DNA from: Hyaloraphidium curvatum
Taxonomy: Eukaryota; Monoblepharomycota; Hyaloraphidiomycetes; Hyaloraphidiales; Hyaloraphidiaceae
Direction: 5' to 3'
Length of the DNA stretch: 64,000 nt
Assembly (NCBI GenBank): GCA_025558095.1
Contig: JAIVFI010000030.1
Coordinates: 310,001 to 374,000, forward strand
Shown piece after piece: positions 30,334 through 39,837 of the stretch; within the stretch, counting starts at the first letter, position 1, and every line of letters starts with the position of its first letter. The translations under genes and the position numbers were made by a program. The notes beneath the pieces are model-generated. The model was not told the DNA's origin. It did not search any database and saw only the letters and a list, made by a program, of their open reading frames with translations.

Positions 30334-31014
30334 TCACCTCCCCCCCGTGTACACCAGCCTCATCCTCGCCCTGACCGCCTGGCCCCCCGCCTCGCCGGCG
30401 ATGTAGCTCCCCAGCCTTTTGCGCTCGTCCAGCTCCACCGACACGGGCGAGTCGGGCTCCTCGGCGTCCTCGCGGGGGAGCAGGAGGTACAGCCTGTACG
30501 AGGCCGGGCCGCATTCCAGGTGCGAGGGGAAGAGGGACTGCAGGTGGTGCTTGAGGTCGGCGGGGGTGTCGTTGGGGTGGGTCTGCCGGGCGGGGAGCGC
30601 GACAAGTCAGCGGGTTCCTGGTATGCGGCGGTGCAAGACGAAACGCACCCAGCAGCGCAGCACGAACCCCCCGCTTCCGACCTCGACCCACCACCCGCCC
30701 CTGGGCCCCTTGCCGCCCTCCTCGAGCACCACCTTGCCCATCTCCTTCCACGCGGCGGTCGACTCGACGTCGGGCAGGCGGGTCGGCGACGAGAAGGAGT
30801 ATGTGAAGGGCGGCAGCGGGCCCGGCGACGAGGGCGGGGCGAACTCGGCGTGCGACTGCGTGGAGCAGGCGCGGGAGACGGTGCGGAAGCCCTTTGTGCC
30901 GCCTGTGTGCACGGCGACGGGCTCCGAGGGGCGGCGGGCGGAGCCGACCAGGCCTCCGAGGCGGGGCGAGGCGGCGGCGCGTGCCGACGGCGAGCTCGGC
31001 GGATCGGCGAGCAT
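30334..31014 (-). CDS. Hypothetical protein, two exons
   Basis: 204 residues; exons 31014-30649 and 30582-30334 with a 66-base intron (GTGCGT...CGGCAG). The first ~60 residues are low-complexity. Then FTYSFSSPTRLPDVESTAAW, KEMGKVVLEEGGKGPRGGWW and VEVGSGGFVLRCW join across the intron to THPNDTPADLKHHLQSLFPS, followed by SYRLYLLLPREDAEEPDSPV. The continuity and amphipathic pattern across the junction support a real gene with an alpha/beta domain, but I recognise no family, signal peptide or membrane segment. Without splicing, exon 1 reads into a stop soon after the donor. Confidence 0.5.
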
Positions 31015-31489
31015 TTTGGGGCGCGAAGGGCGGCTGGAGCGACGGGAGGTCGCGGGGACCGGGGACCCGCTCGGCCGGGGTGCGGCGGCGGGGTTGATCC
31101 GGGCGGCGGGGCACGCGGCCGCGGTGGACGGCCGGGCGCGAGTCCGGGAAAGCGGCCGCGGGGCGGCGGCGGCCGTTCAGGCGCGCGGGGGCGTGGTGCT
31201 ATGCGCGCACGGGAGCCATGCGGGTGCGGCGCGCGCTGTGCGTACCGCGGCGCCGCTCGGCCCCGGGCGAGGCGGAGAGCGGCTCGCTGAGCGCGCGGGA
31301 ACGCGGGAGCGGGAGCCGGGGGGCGCCTTGGCTCTTTTCCGGGTGGCCGGAGGAAGCCAGCAGGAAACGAAGGACGCCGGGCTGGTGACGACGGTTCTAC
31401 CCCAACGCAAAACGATCACGCAATGCCGAAGGCGTGGGATTCACGACGGCCACCGGATATCAGGAAATCTCCCTCTCGTTCCCACCGAT
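31015..31489. other. Intergenic region
   Basis: 475 bases, very GC-rich, between two minus-strand genes. Long open frames on both strands here are compositional; none has conserved content. Confidence 0.4.
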
Positions 31490-33189
31490 CTAGACAGCCC
31501 CCGCCTCGATGTCCTTGAGCCGGATCGCCACGCTCTGCCGGTGCGCCTCCAGGTCCTCCACCTCGGCCAGCGCCATCACCGTCGGCCCCACATTGCGCAG
31601 CCCCTCGGCCGTGAGCACCTGCGACGTGATGTGCTTGAGGAAGGCCGCGGTGTTGACGCCGGAGTAGGTGCGCGCGAAGCCGTAGGTGGGGAGGGTGTGG
31701 TTGGTGCCCGAGGCGTAGTCGCCGCAGCTGATCGGGAGACGGTCAGTCCTCGCACGGCAAAGCGGCGCAGATCGGCCCACCTCACGGGCGCCCACGGCCC
31801 GACAAACACCGACCCCGCGTTCCTGATCCTGTCCAGCGCCTTCTCCGCGCCGTCGTAATACAGGATCAGGTGCTCGGGCGCGTAGTCGTTGGTGAAATCG
31901 AGCGCCTCGGCCTCGTCCCTCGCCAGGACGACGTACGAGTTGAGGATGCTCCGCGCGAGGATGTCGCCCCGCGGGAGGGTGGCGGCCTGCCGCTCGACCT
32001 CGGCGAGGATCTCGGCGACGCGCGCGTCGGGCATGCCGAGGGCCACGAGGACGGCCTGCGAGTCGGGACCGTGCTCGACCTGCGAGAGCAGGTCCGAGGC
32101 GACATACGAGGGCTTGGCGGTCGAGTCGGCGACGACCTGCATCGCGGGCAAGGGGTTTAGGTTCGCCGCATCGGCGGATCGCGACGGTACCAACCAAGAC
32201 CTCCGACGGCCCGGCGGGAAGGTCAATCCCGACGTTGCAGGAAAAGTCGTTCTGCGCGTAGAGCTTGGCGGCCGTGACGTACTGGTTCCCGGGGCCAAAG
32301 ATCTTGTCGACCTTCGGGATAGTCTCGGTCCCTGGACAACGGAGCTTCGATGAGCTTCCGTGGCCCCATCCGGCGGCAGTCCAACCCACCGTACGCCATA
32401 GCCGCGACCGCCTGCGCCCCACCCGCCTTGACCACCGCCACCGCGCCGACCTTCTCCGCCACGTACAGCACCTCCTGGCACACGGTCCCGTCCTTGCGCG
32501 GCGGCGTTGCCAGCACGATGGTGCGGCAGCCGGCCACCTGCGCCGGCACGCCGAGCATGAGCGCGGTAGAGGGGAGCACGGCGGAGCCTCCGGGGACGTA
32601 GAGGCCGACGCGCTCGATGGGGCGGGGGTGGCGGGAGCATTTCAGGCCCTGTGGGACAAGAACCCAGACTTGGTCAGCTCCTACAGAAGCCGACGCGAGG
32701 ACGCCGTCCCACCTTCATCGTCTCGACCTCCACCACCCCCTCCCTCTCCAGCTGCGCGGCATGGAACGCCCTGATGTTCCCGTACGCGACGTCGATCGCC
32801 CTCCTCGCCTCGTCCGTGATCTGGTACCTGAACGGCGGCCGCATCACCAGATCCTCCTTCTCCACCCTGACCCCATCGAACCGCTCCGTATACGCCGCAA
32901 CGGCCGCATCCCCCTCCTTCCTGACCCGCTCGATGATGGGCTCCACGCGGGGCATGATCTCGCGGGCGTCCATCACCGGCCGCTTGAGGAGCGCCGCGCG
33001 GGCCGAAGGGGAGAGGGAGGAGAGCCGGTGCACGGCCATGCGGGCGGGTCCTCCGGAGGCCGGAGGGGCGGGGGCGGGAGACGGGGCGGGAGGGGCGGGT
33101 TTGGGGCGGAGGGCGGCGAGCTGCGATTCGAGCTCGGCGATGCGGGAGAGGGCGGCCTCGAGGGTCGAAGGGGAGCCGCCGGGCGCCAT
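31490..33189 (-). CDS. Histidinol dehydrogenase, stand-alone
   Basis: 488 residues from five exons: 33189-32713, 32648-32390, 32331-32195, 32136-31781 and 31727-31490 (introns 54-64 bases). It catalyses the last two steps of histidine synthesis, L-histidinol to histidine with two NAD+. The N-terminus has a heptad-like helix ([20 protein letters not shown]) and a Pro/Ala linker, then the enzyme: [110 protein letters not shown] and [20 protein letters not shown]. Zinc-binding Gln, His, Asp and the catalytic Glu-His of YAPEHL are present. Most fungi carry this activity only as the last domain of the trifunctional HIS4 protein; no PRA-CH or PRA-PH domains are seen here. Confidence 0.92.
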
Positions 33190-34352
33190 CGTCGGTCAAG
33201 TTCGCTGTACGGTAGAGGCAAAGGAAGAAGGCGGACGCCGGCTCGCGGGCCAGGAGCCTGGCGTCGATTGTTTATCTGCGCAGGTAGTGGATCCGCGGTT
33301 TCTGAGAAAGACCGTCGAAAGGCAATTGGAGTGCCGCTTCGCGGGGCTGGAAGGCAACGCCGTCGAGTTATGCTCTTTCCATCGTGCTCATTCGGCTGCA
33401 TGGCCGAGCGGGAGTCTTTTCCCGGCCGGAGAAGTCGCCGCCGCGGCAACGCGTTTTCTTCCTCCCGGCGCGTCGCCGCCCCCGCCTCCTCCCCGGGACT
33501 GTTCCAACCATGTCGTGCTGGATCCAGATAGAGGACCAATCTACCCGCATTCCCCGCCCTCCTCCTTGCTGCCTCTCAGCCCGCCGCTTCCCACCACCCG
33601 CCGAAGCCCGTAACCCGGCAAAGTAGAGGCCGCTCCCGAAAGTGGGAACGGTTTCGAGGACAGCTCGGGGAGAGCAAGGCAGATTATTCACCTCCGCCGC
33701 GCTGTTCCACGTGGCCGGGGTTTATTCCACTGGCCGAGATTCCGTCGCGGAGATTGGAGCCTGTTGGCTAGGAGACACCGGCGAAGCATGGATTCGGGCA
33801 TGATCCGGCACCGTGTAGAAGGTAGGTCCTACTGGGTTCTTCAAATTTCGTCTGCTGACTGCGGTTCCTCACAGATTGTCGTGTATTGCCGTCCAAGACC
33901 CGCCTCTTCGTCGCCGGATTGATCAGGAGGGCGTTGCGAGTCCCCACCTTTGCAACCCCCGCGGACCCCGGACAAAAGGGATGGGCTCCGCTGTTCAGCT
34001 GATGGGGCTTGTCTTGTATTAGCCGGGAACAGCGAGAGCCAGCCAATTCACCCCGGCCGCCGATCAGTGCGCGCCGTGAGTCTACGAGGCTGGCGAGATT
34101 CCACGTCCGGACAGGATCGCTAGCCGTCGCTCGCATTCGCTCAAAGTGTATCTCTAGCACCACGACAAAGATCAGATCGCACGAGAGCCGAGACCACTTA
34201 TCGCCTCGATCGGCGCCGTTGCGCAGTGTTTGCGGCGGGTCTTCGCACAGCCCCTGATCGCGGAGCGGAGCAAGTCTGTCTCCCAGATAGGATCGGGATC
34301 TCTTCCTTCAGCATCTTGCTCCGCACGTTGTCCAACTGCGCGAAGTGGGAGA
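33190..34352. other. 1.16-kb divergent intergenic region
   Basis: Between the histidinol dehydrogenase start (minus) and the DUF1989 gene (plus). It is less GC-rich in its right half than the genes. Short open frames on both strands show no conserved content or clear splice structure. Probably a bidirectional regulatory region; I see no RNA gene or repeat. Confidence 0.45.
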
Positions 34353-35072
34353 ATGCCCGGCGCGAAGCGAACCGTCGAAATCGCCCCCACGACGGGGGGT
34401 TGGCTGCGCGCGCCCGCCGGATCTCTCGTGTCGGTCATCGACACCTCCGGCGAGCAGATCGCCGACTTCTGGGCTGTCAAGGCGGACTTTTCTGAATGGC
34501 TCGGCTGCGCACACACCCGCGGGGCCACGGGGAGGCTCTTTCCGAAAGTCGGAGAGCAGTTCTGGTCGACGACTTACAAGCCGCTGCTCACGTTCGTCGA
34601 AGACACGTCGCCGAGCGTGCACGACGCCCTCTGGAGGGCCTGCGATCCCGACCTGCTGAAGCTGGCCGGCTGCACCGACGATGCGCATCCGAGCTGCAAC
34701 ACCAACTTCCGCAAGTGCGCAAAGGAGTTCGGATGGACGCCGGAGCAGGTGATCGCTGGTCCTGCCGATGGATAATCATCATCGCCTGACGCTGCGAGGA
34801 TGCAGGTCCCGGATCCCGTCGACTTTTTCCAGAACACGCCGTTCGAGGGCGGCGAGATGAAGAGCCTCAGGCCCGTCAGCAAGGCCGGCGACAAGGTCGT
34901 CCTGCGCGCGGAAGAGGACCTGATCGTGATCGTGGCGGCCTGCAGCTGGGATATGAATGGTTCAAAGGTCAACGGAGACGTGCTGACCGGCATCACGCTC
35001 GAGGTCGAGGAGCCCGAGGGACCCGTGATCAAGACAGAGCTGGCGATGCCCAAGGGAGCTTTGTCTGTGTAG
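34353..35072 (+). CDS. DUF1989 family protein (urea carboxylase-associated type)
   Basis: 220 residues from two exons (34353-34748 and 34806-35072; 57-base intron GTGATC...ATGCAG with CTGAC branch). Family landmarks: GGWLRAPAGSLVSVIDTSGE and QIADFWAVKA; then TRGATGRLFPKVGEQFWSTT; CTDDAHPSCNTNFRKCAKEF, the family's conserved Cys/His block; and, joined across the intron, WTPEQVPDPVDFFQNTPFEG, followed by GDKVVLRAEEDLIVIVAACS. Bacterial members sit beside urea carboxylase/allophanate hydrolase and some act in guanidine or amide nitrogen metabolism; the fungal role is not established. Cytosolic; the D/H/C pattern suggests a metal site. Confidence 0.88.
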
Positions 35073-35207
35073 CAGTCGGATGGGTCGCACGTCTACTGTC
35101 TAATCTCTTCACGAAACACTCAATATCGTACAGAGTGAGCACGGCTTCGTTTCTTTGCTTCCATGTCGGCCCGTGCCGTCGCGTGTCCATCCCACAACGA
35201 GCGATCG

Positions 35208-35385
35208 TCATTCGAGCAAGTGATCAGGGAGTCGTTTCTTCTCCTGCATCGCCATCTTTGCGAGCGCCTTCCGAAGCCTCTCGTCCTGCTCTGTGAGGTT
35301 CGACGCCTTGACGCAGACTTCGAGCAACTTGAATCCGCCGCCATCCGTAAGTGCCCAACGATTGCTTCCTCGAGCCGCACAGCCT
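35208..35385 (-). CDS. Orphan coding exon of a small protein (5' part unresolved)
   Basis: On the minus strand a frame ending in TGA at 35210-35208 reads RWALTDGGGFKLLEVCVKAS and then an amphipathic helix LRKALAKMAMQEKKRL before the stop. This is far more protein-like than the other frames here. No ATG is in frame. A possible short first exon starts at an ATG near 35472 (MYTSTSFRRNSASHYTPLKT) and joins after a ~52-base intron (GTGCCC...GGAAG), giving about 71 residues, but that intron lacks a good branch site. No family recognised. It lies just downstream of the stop of the membrane glycoprotein gene on the same strand, so it could alternatively be an alternative 3' end of that gene. Confidence 0.3.
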
Positions 35386-35578
35386 CGATCTCGAGCTCTG
35401 CCTCTGCAGCGGGCACGTCTTCAGCGGCGTATAGTGGGAAGCAGAGTTCCGTCGAAAGCTTGTGCTCGTGTACATGGAGGGAAAGATTGCGGGCAGACGA
35501 ACCAACGCACGGGAGAAGCCAAAGGAAAAGACAGCAATAGATGATCACCAAACGGCAGATATCATGAGCAAATGAAGC

Positions 35579-36706
35579 CTAAGATGGAACCCTCGCCAAC
35601 GTCCTATTCCATTCATCGAGGTCGCAAGCCCAGGCGACTGTCGCGTTGGCCGATAGTACCGGCTGCGTCGCGCGCGTCCAGCTCCACATCCGCAGCGCGA
35701 GCACCGACAGTTCCAAGTTGAAGAAAAACGTAAGCACGCGGTTGCTGTACTGGTATTGCGTTCGGCCGTTCGCGATCAGGCCGCACGCGTTGAAGATCGG
35801 GGCAAGGACTGTCGGGGAGGTCAAACGGAAGGCAGTCCGACGCGCGACGTCTAACCCACCGCGATCCTCAGGAATATCCCTTAATCGGGCAAAGCTCCGT
35901 GTCACATTGACAACGAACGGAAGCGTAGTAGGTCCCGTATTGTTCAGAAGGAATCCCGGCGTCGACGCCAACCCGGCAAACGTTGCCGCGTCGGGGAATC
36001 GGGCGGTGACGCGCCCCCACTCCACGCCCCACGGTATTTGGGAAAAGGACCGGAGTGTCACGTTGAACCGCAGCGAGAGCTCCACGTTGGCCCGGGTCAA
36101 GTTCCCTCCAATCCGGTCGAACCATGGCCGGAACCGGGCCAGGTTCTCGATCCCAAAGGCGCCCTCCAGCTGCTCCTGGGTGTCACCCTCCCAGCTAGTG
36201 TTGCGAGGGGAAGTCCCGTAGATCCGCAAAGAGGCCAGCGAGGCGGCGGCCGCGTCTGGGGAAACCACAGGCGTGGTCGGCGTGCCAATGGCCAGGAGTA
36301 CGACCACGGCAGCCGAAACAATGATGAGGATGAAGTTCGAAAGGAAGTATAGAGCGTCTCCGGCTTGGGACGACAGGGGCGGGCAGCCTCCCCGTTTCCG
36401 TTTCGTCGGCTGCTGCTGGGGCGCCGCCGCCGGCGCCGGCGCCGCCACGGGGGACGCAACCAGCTCATACGGCGGCGGGTCATTGTTTGGCCGTCTCACT
36501 CGCAGGCCCAATTCCATTCCTTCCGGCAGCACGGGCCGAAAGTCGGCTGAGCGCGAGGTGGTGAGGGGCGCCGGGAGAGGCGCGGCGGGGTCCAACGGCA
36601 CGCCGAGCGGCACATTCGCGGTCGCGATAGAGGCCAGAGAGACCGCATCGCTGTCCGCGCGAGGCAAAGGCGACAGCGCGGGGGGCAGCGGCGGCGTGGC
36701 CTCCAT
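35579..36706 (-). CDS. Single-pass membrane glycoprotein, unknown family
   Basis: 375 residues, single exon. About 125 Pro/Ala-rich cytosolic residues with a basic cluster (TKRKRGG) precede one membrane helix (ALYFLSNFILIIVSAAVVVL, about 133-153). The ~220-residue outer domain has many N-glycosylation sequons (NTSW, NLTR, NVTL, NNTG, NVTR, NATV and NRTL). A type II topology is expected from the basic residues before the helix. The outer domain is rich in Phe/Arg/Asn beta-like segments (FRPWFDRIGGNLTRANVELS) and resembles no family I can name; LEA-type proteins such as plant NDR1/HIN1 share the short N-tail, one helix and beta-domain layout, but this is only architectural. The ATG at 36706 is chosen over an upstream TTG. 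Confidence 0.6.
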   Translation of the reverse strand: MEATPPLPPALSPLPRADSDAVSLASIATANVPLGVPLDPAAPLPAPLTTSRSADFRPVLPEGMELGLRVRRPNNDPPPYELVASPVAAPAPAAAPQQQPTKRKRGGCPPLSSQAGDALYFLSNFILIIVSAAVVVLLAIGTPTTPVVSPDAAAASLASLRIYGTSPRNTSWEGDTQEQLEGAFGIENLARFRPWFDRIGGNLTRANVELSLRFNVTLRSFSQIPWGVEWGRVTARFPDAATFAGLASTPGFLLNNTGPTTLPFVVNVTRSFARLRDIPEDRGGLDVARRTAFRLTSPTVLAPIFNACGLIANGRTQYQYSNRVLTFFFNLELSVLALRMWSWTRATQPVLSANATVAWACDLDEWNRTLARVPS

Positions 36707-37109
36707 TGTTTGTGTCGCCCAAATTCGTCTAGGGCAAGGCAAGGCGGCACGCCGCGCACCCAAGACGTCTCTCCCAAACTAGAAAACAGGAAAGGATCCA
36801 TCGCATCGACTGAGGCAAATCTCGGATCTGCGAAAGATGCAACAGCAGGACAGGTCGCTGATCTGTTGCTTTGCTCGACAGTGCTCAACCAGTGCGCGAT
36901 CCAGGGCAAAGAGAGGCCGTACAGACGAACTTTCCCCCAATGTGCAGAACGGTGCTTGCAGGAAGTACATCTTGTTCGACGATCCATCTTTTGGTTGGTG
37001 CCTAAACAGGGCGGAGGCGGGACGCGAGGGAAGGGTTTGTCGCTCCGCGGAACGTTCCACTTTCCAATCGCGCCTTGCCAATCGCCACGTGACCGAGCGG
37101 ACGGGCAAC
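36707..37109. other. Divergent intergenic region
   Basis: Between the membrane glycoprotein (minus) and the b5-desaturase (plus). No coding feature is convincing. Confidence 0.45.
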
Positions 37110-38764
37110 ATGACCTCTCCCGAGCCGACTCACGGTTCCTTTCCGTCTTCCACGGCCGCGTCGGGCGGCTTTCTGGGCTTCCAGGCCGCGCGGCGCGCGC
37201 ACAATGCCGCCGCCGAGGGACTTTGGCGAGTTCATGGGGGGCTCTATGATTTGTCGACCTTCGACCACCCGGGTGGAAAGAGCTTCTTGGAAGACACGAG
37301 GGTGTTGTGTTTCGGTCGGCGTTGGGGCGATTCGCTGCTGACGTCCGCGCGGCAGGGAATGGACGTCACTGAGCTCTTCGAGTCGCACCACCTCGATATC
37401 GAGAAGGCCCGCGGGGTTCTCGACAAGAATTTTGTTCGGGTGAGTGTCGCTAGTGAACGAGCATCGAGCTGGGACTGACCCCGTGACCTCAGAAAGCGGA
37501 CTGGCCGCGAGAGAGCCCCCTCACCTTCAAGTCCGATGGCTTTTACTCGTACCTCCGCTCCCGCGTGTTGGCCAAGATCCGTGCGATTGGGCCTGGGCCT
37601 ATGAAGATCTCTCGCATTTTCGGCGACGCCGTGGCCGCATCGTTCGTTTTCCTGATGGGAGCCTCGGCCTATCTGCGAAGCCGGGCGCTCGCGCTCGTCG
37701 GCGGAGTCGCTGGAGGCTTCCTGATTGGGATCGGCCACAACTACGACCATCAAAAAGAGAACTGGCGGCGTCATTATCTTGATCTGTGCGGGAGCGCCCT
37801 CGAGGTTTTCCACGTCCAACACGTTTTGAGCCATCACGTGTACGCCAACACCATGCTGGATCTGGAGAACCCAAATGTCTACAAGCTGATTGGTCTACCG
37901 ATCGACGGCAGCGAGCCACCGGCCAAGGGGCCGGCCCCTTGGTTGATCTTCAGTGGGTGGTTGTTCAAAGCGGGCGACGTCCTCGGTTTGATCGGCTCCT
38001 CCTTCAGAGGCCATTTGCATCAATGCTCTGGTCGGGGCACTTACTTCTCCTCTAAGTTTCCTGATGATCCGGCGTCCCATCGGCTTTGCGCACTACTACG
38101 TTCTCCTTGGGATGATTTTAGCATCTCGTGCCTCTCCGGTGGCGTCCTCCCGCCCAACTGCTTGGGCTGTGGGGCTTTGGATGCTGGCAAAAAGCGCAAC
38201 GCTGGTCTTTACCGCGTCGGCCTTCGTGAACGGGCACCACGACGAGGTCACATGGAGGCAGAGCGAAGGGGAAATGCCGTCCGAGGAGATGAAGGATTTT
38301 GGCCTTTTCCAGATGGAGGTGACTGGAGACAAGAGGGAGACTTATCTGGTAACGATTTGCGACCTGCATGCCAGCCATAACTGACGGCTCGTGACAGATC
38401 AAAAACAATGTTTGGCGCACGATCGTCAACCTTACAACTTTGAGGTATGGACGCGATCCGCTTCCTTCTAGCTTCGCAGACTGACCAGATTACCGTCAGT
38501 GACCACACCATGCACCATCTGTTCCCCGCCGTGGACCACGCATACTATGGCCTTTTGTATCCCGAGCTAGCCGACGCATGTCGCAAGTTTGGCGTTCGCT
38601 TCGAGACGAGGACGACTGCAGAGATGGTCTCGGGCATGATCGCAAAGGGAAAGGGGCTGGGCGGAGAAGTTGTGCCCCGACGAGCCGGATGGGACGGGCG
38701 GTTCAAGGGAGGCTGGGTGGACGAAGCCGCGGGATTCGTCGACGCGCCGAAGAAGGATCAATAG
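37110..38764 (+). CDS. Cytochrome b5-fusion fatty acid desaturase
   Basis: About 447 residues from six exons: 37110-37301, 37356-37439, 37493-37956, 38057-38348, 38398-38444 and 38500-38764. The 3-4 junction is the least certain. The N-terminal cytochrome b5 domain keeps the haem motif YDLSTFDHPGGKSFL and a second His in ELFESHHLDIEKARG, as in front-end and sphingolipid desaturases. The desaturase has three His boxes: GHNYDHQKENWRRHY (HxxxH), VFHVQHVLSHHVYANTM (HxxxHH) and DHTMHHLFPAVDHAYYGL (HxxHH), plus an FVNGHHDE segment; helices lie before and between them. An ER-membrane, diiron, O2- and NADH-dependent enzyme is predicted; regiospecificity cannot be told. The last box starts HxxHH rather than the QxxHH typical of front-end desaturases. 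Confidence 0.8.
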
Positions 38765-38916
38765 CTAGGAGCCATAGTTGAATCGCAACCTGCGCTCGAG
38801 ATTCGTGGTGAGGTACCCACTCCCACGCTAGCGTTCATCGCACCGGGGGGGGCATTGATCGGTCGATCGCGTCCCTCGACTTTTCGCACATACCGCCGGT
38901 CCCGTCCTGGGAGAAA

Positions 38917-39756
38917 ATGTTGTCAGACTTTACGGACTGCCCGCCACGCGTCTTGGCGGCATGGACCTTCGTCATCGCGGCCGGAGGCGCTTATTACGCG
39001 TGGCTGGGACCGACCGACACCGGACGACCGCGGGCACCGCAGAAGTCATCGCCGCGGACGTGGACCTCGCCGTCGGCCTCCTCAATGGTTGTCTTCTTTC
39101 TTGCTCTGGTGACGGTCGTGCCGACGCTTGCCTATCTGTACTCCTTCGAACGCGGAATGGCTCTGGTCTCGTGGATATATCCCTCCCATCAAGATCCCGC
39201 CCCCTTCCTCGCCCGGAAGGAACGGATCTACTCGCACATGGTCTTTGCGTCGACGGCCATCCTGATTGGCCCGCTCCAGCTCTGGGCCGGGTTGCGGCGC
39301 TCCAGCGTCCGCCTCCACCGCGCCTTGGGCCTCGTGTTCTCGATTTCCGCCGCCGCATCTTGCGCCGCGAGCGTCAGTTATGCCGCGCACCAGGCGTACG
39401 GGAACGACGGTGGATTTGCCGGAACTGTCTCGTTCGGATTCATGGCGTTGGCTGTGTTGTGCTACGTGGCTCGCGGGTTGATCTTCCTTGTGGACGAGAG
39501 CGCGCGGGGCAAACGAGGACACGGGAGAGCGATGATCCGGGCCTACCTTTGCTTCCTGGGTGACGGGCTTTTCTTCAGGGTGCTGGCAAACTACTACTTG
39601 CCGCTTAGAACGGTCGGCAACGGGTACGCTGCGTGGACGACATCAATCTGGATCAGTTGGGCGATGCCGCTGCTCCTGTACGAGGTTGCCGAAGCTGCAT
39701 GGGACGCTGCTGGAGCGGCGAGCTCCTTGCCAGCGGGGACTGAGGCGGCGCGATGA
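38917..39756 (+). CDS. DUF2306 multi-pass membrane protein
   Basis: 279 residues, single exon. Six or seven predicted membrane helices: near residues 12-30, SASSMVVFFLALVTVVPTLA, FASTAILIGPLQLWAG, ALGLVFSISAAASCAASVSY, SFGFMALAVLCYVARGLIFL and two near the end. The DUF2306 hallmarks are present: ERIYSHMVFASTAILIGPLQ, RRSSVRLHRALGLVFSISAA (RxHR-x-LG) and GRAMIRAYLCFLGDGLFFRV (the MiRaY block), which supply conserved His/Arg residues inside the membrane, reminiscent of haem- or proton-handling proteins. Function of the family is not established. It lies ~150 bases after the desaturase on the same strand; co-function cannot be shown. Confidence 0.85.
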   Translation: MLSDFTDCPPRVLAAWTFVIAAGGAYYAWLGPTDTGRPRAPQKSSPRTWTSPSASSMVVFFLALVTVVPTLAYLYSFERGMALVSWIYPSHQDPAPFLARKERIYSHMVFASTAILIGPLQLWAGLRRSSVRLHRALGLVFSISAAASCAASVSYAAHQAYGNDGGFAGTVSFGFMALAVLCYVARGLIFLVDESARGKRGHGRAMIRAYLCFLGDGLFFRVLANYYLPLRTVGNGYAAWTTSIWISWAMPLLLYEVAEAAWDAAGAASSLPAGTEAAR

Positions 39757-39837
39757 TAGCTTTTGCAGAATTCCATGTTTCTACCTCCAATGGAGATCAC
39801 CTCCCATCGCGGCCGTCGATCGCCGTGGTCCATCCCC

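Noticed and set aside
30109-31290. 393-codon plus-strand frame
   Set aside because: Opposite the two-exon minus gene that has sensible splice sites; the plus frame is Gly/Arg/Ala repeats only.
32150-32200. Donor at 32190 (GTACCG) for histidinol dehydrogenase intron 3
   Set aside because: It gives the wrong frame downstream. The donor at 32194 (GTTGGT) gives EVLVVADSTA, the conserved sequence.
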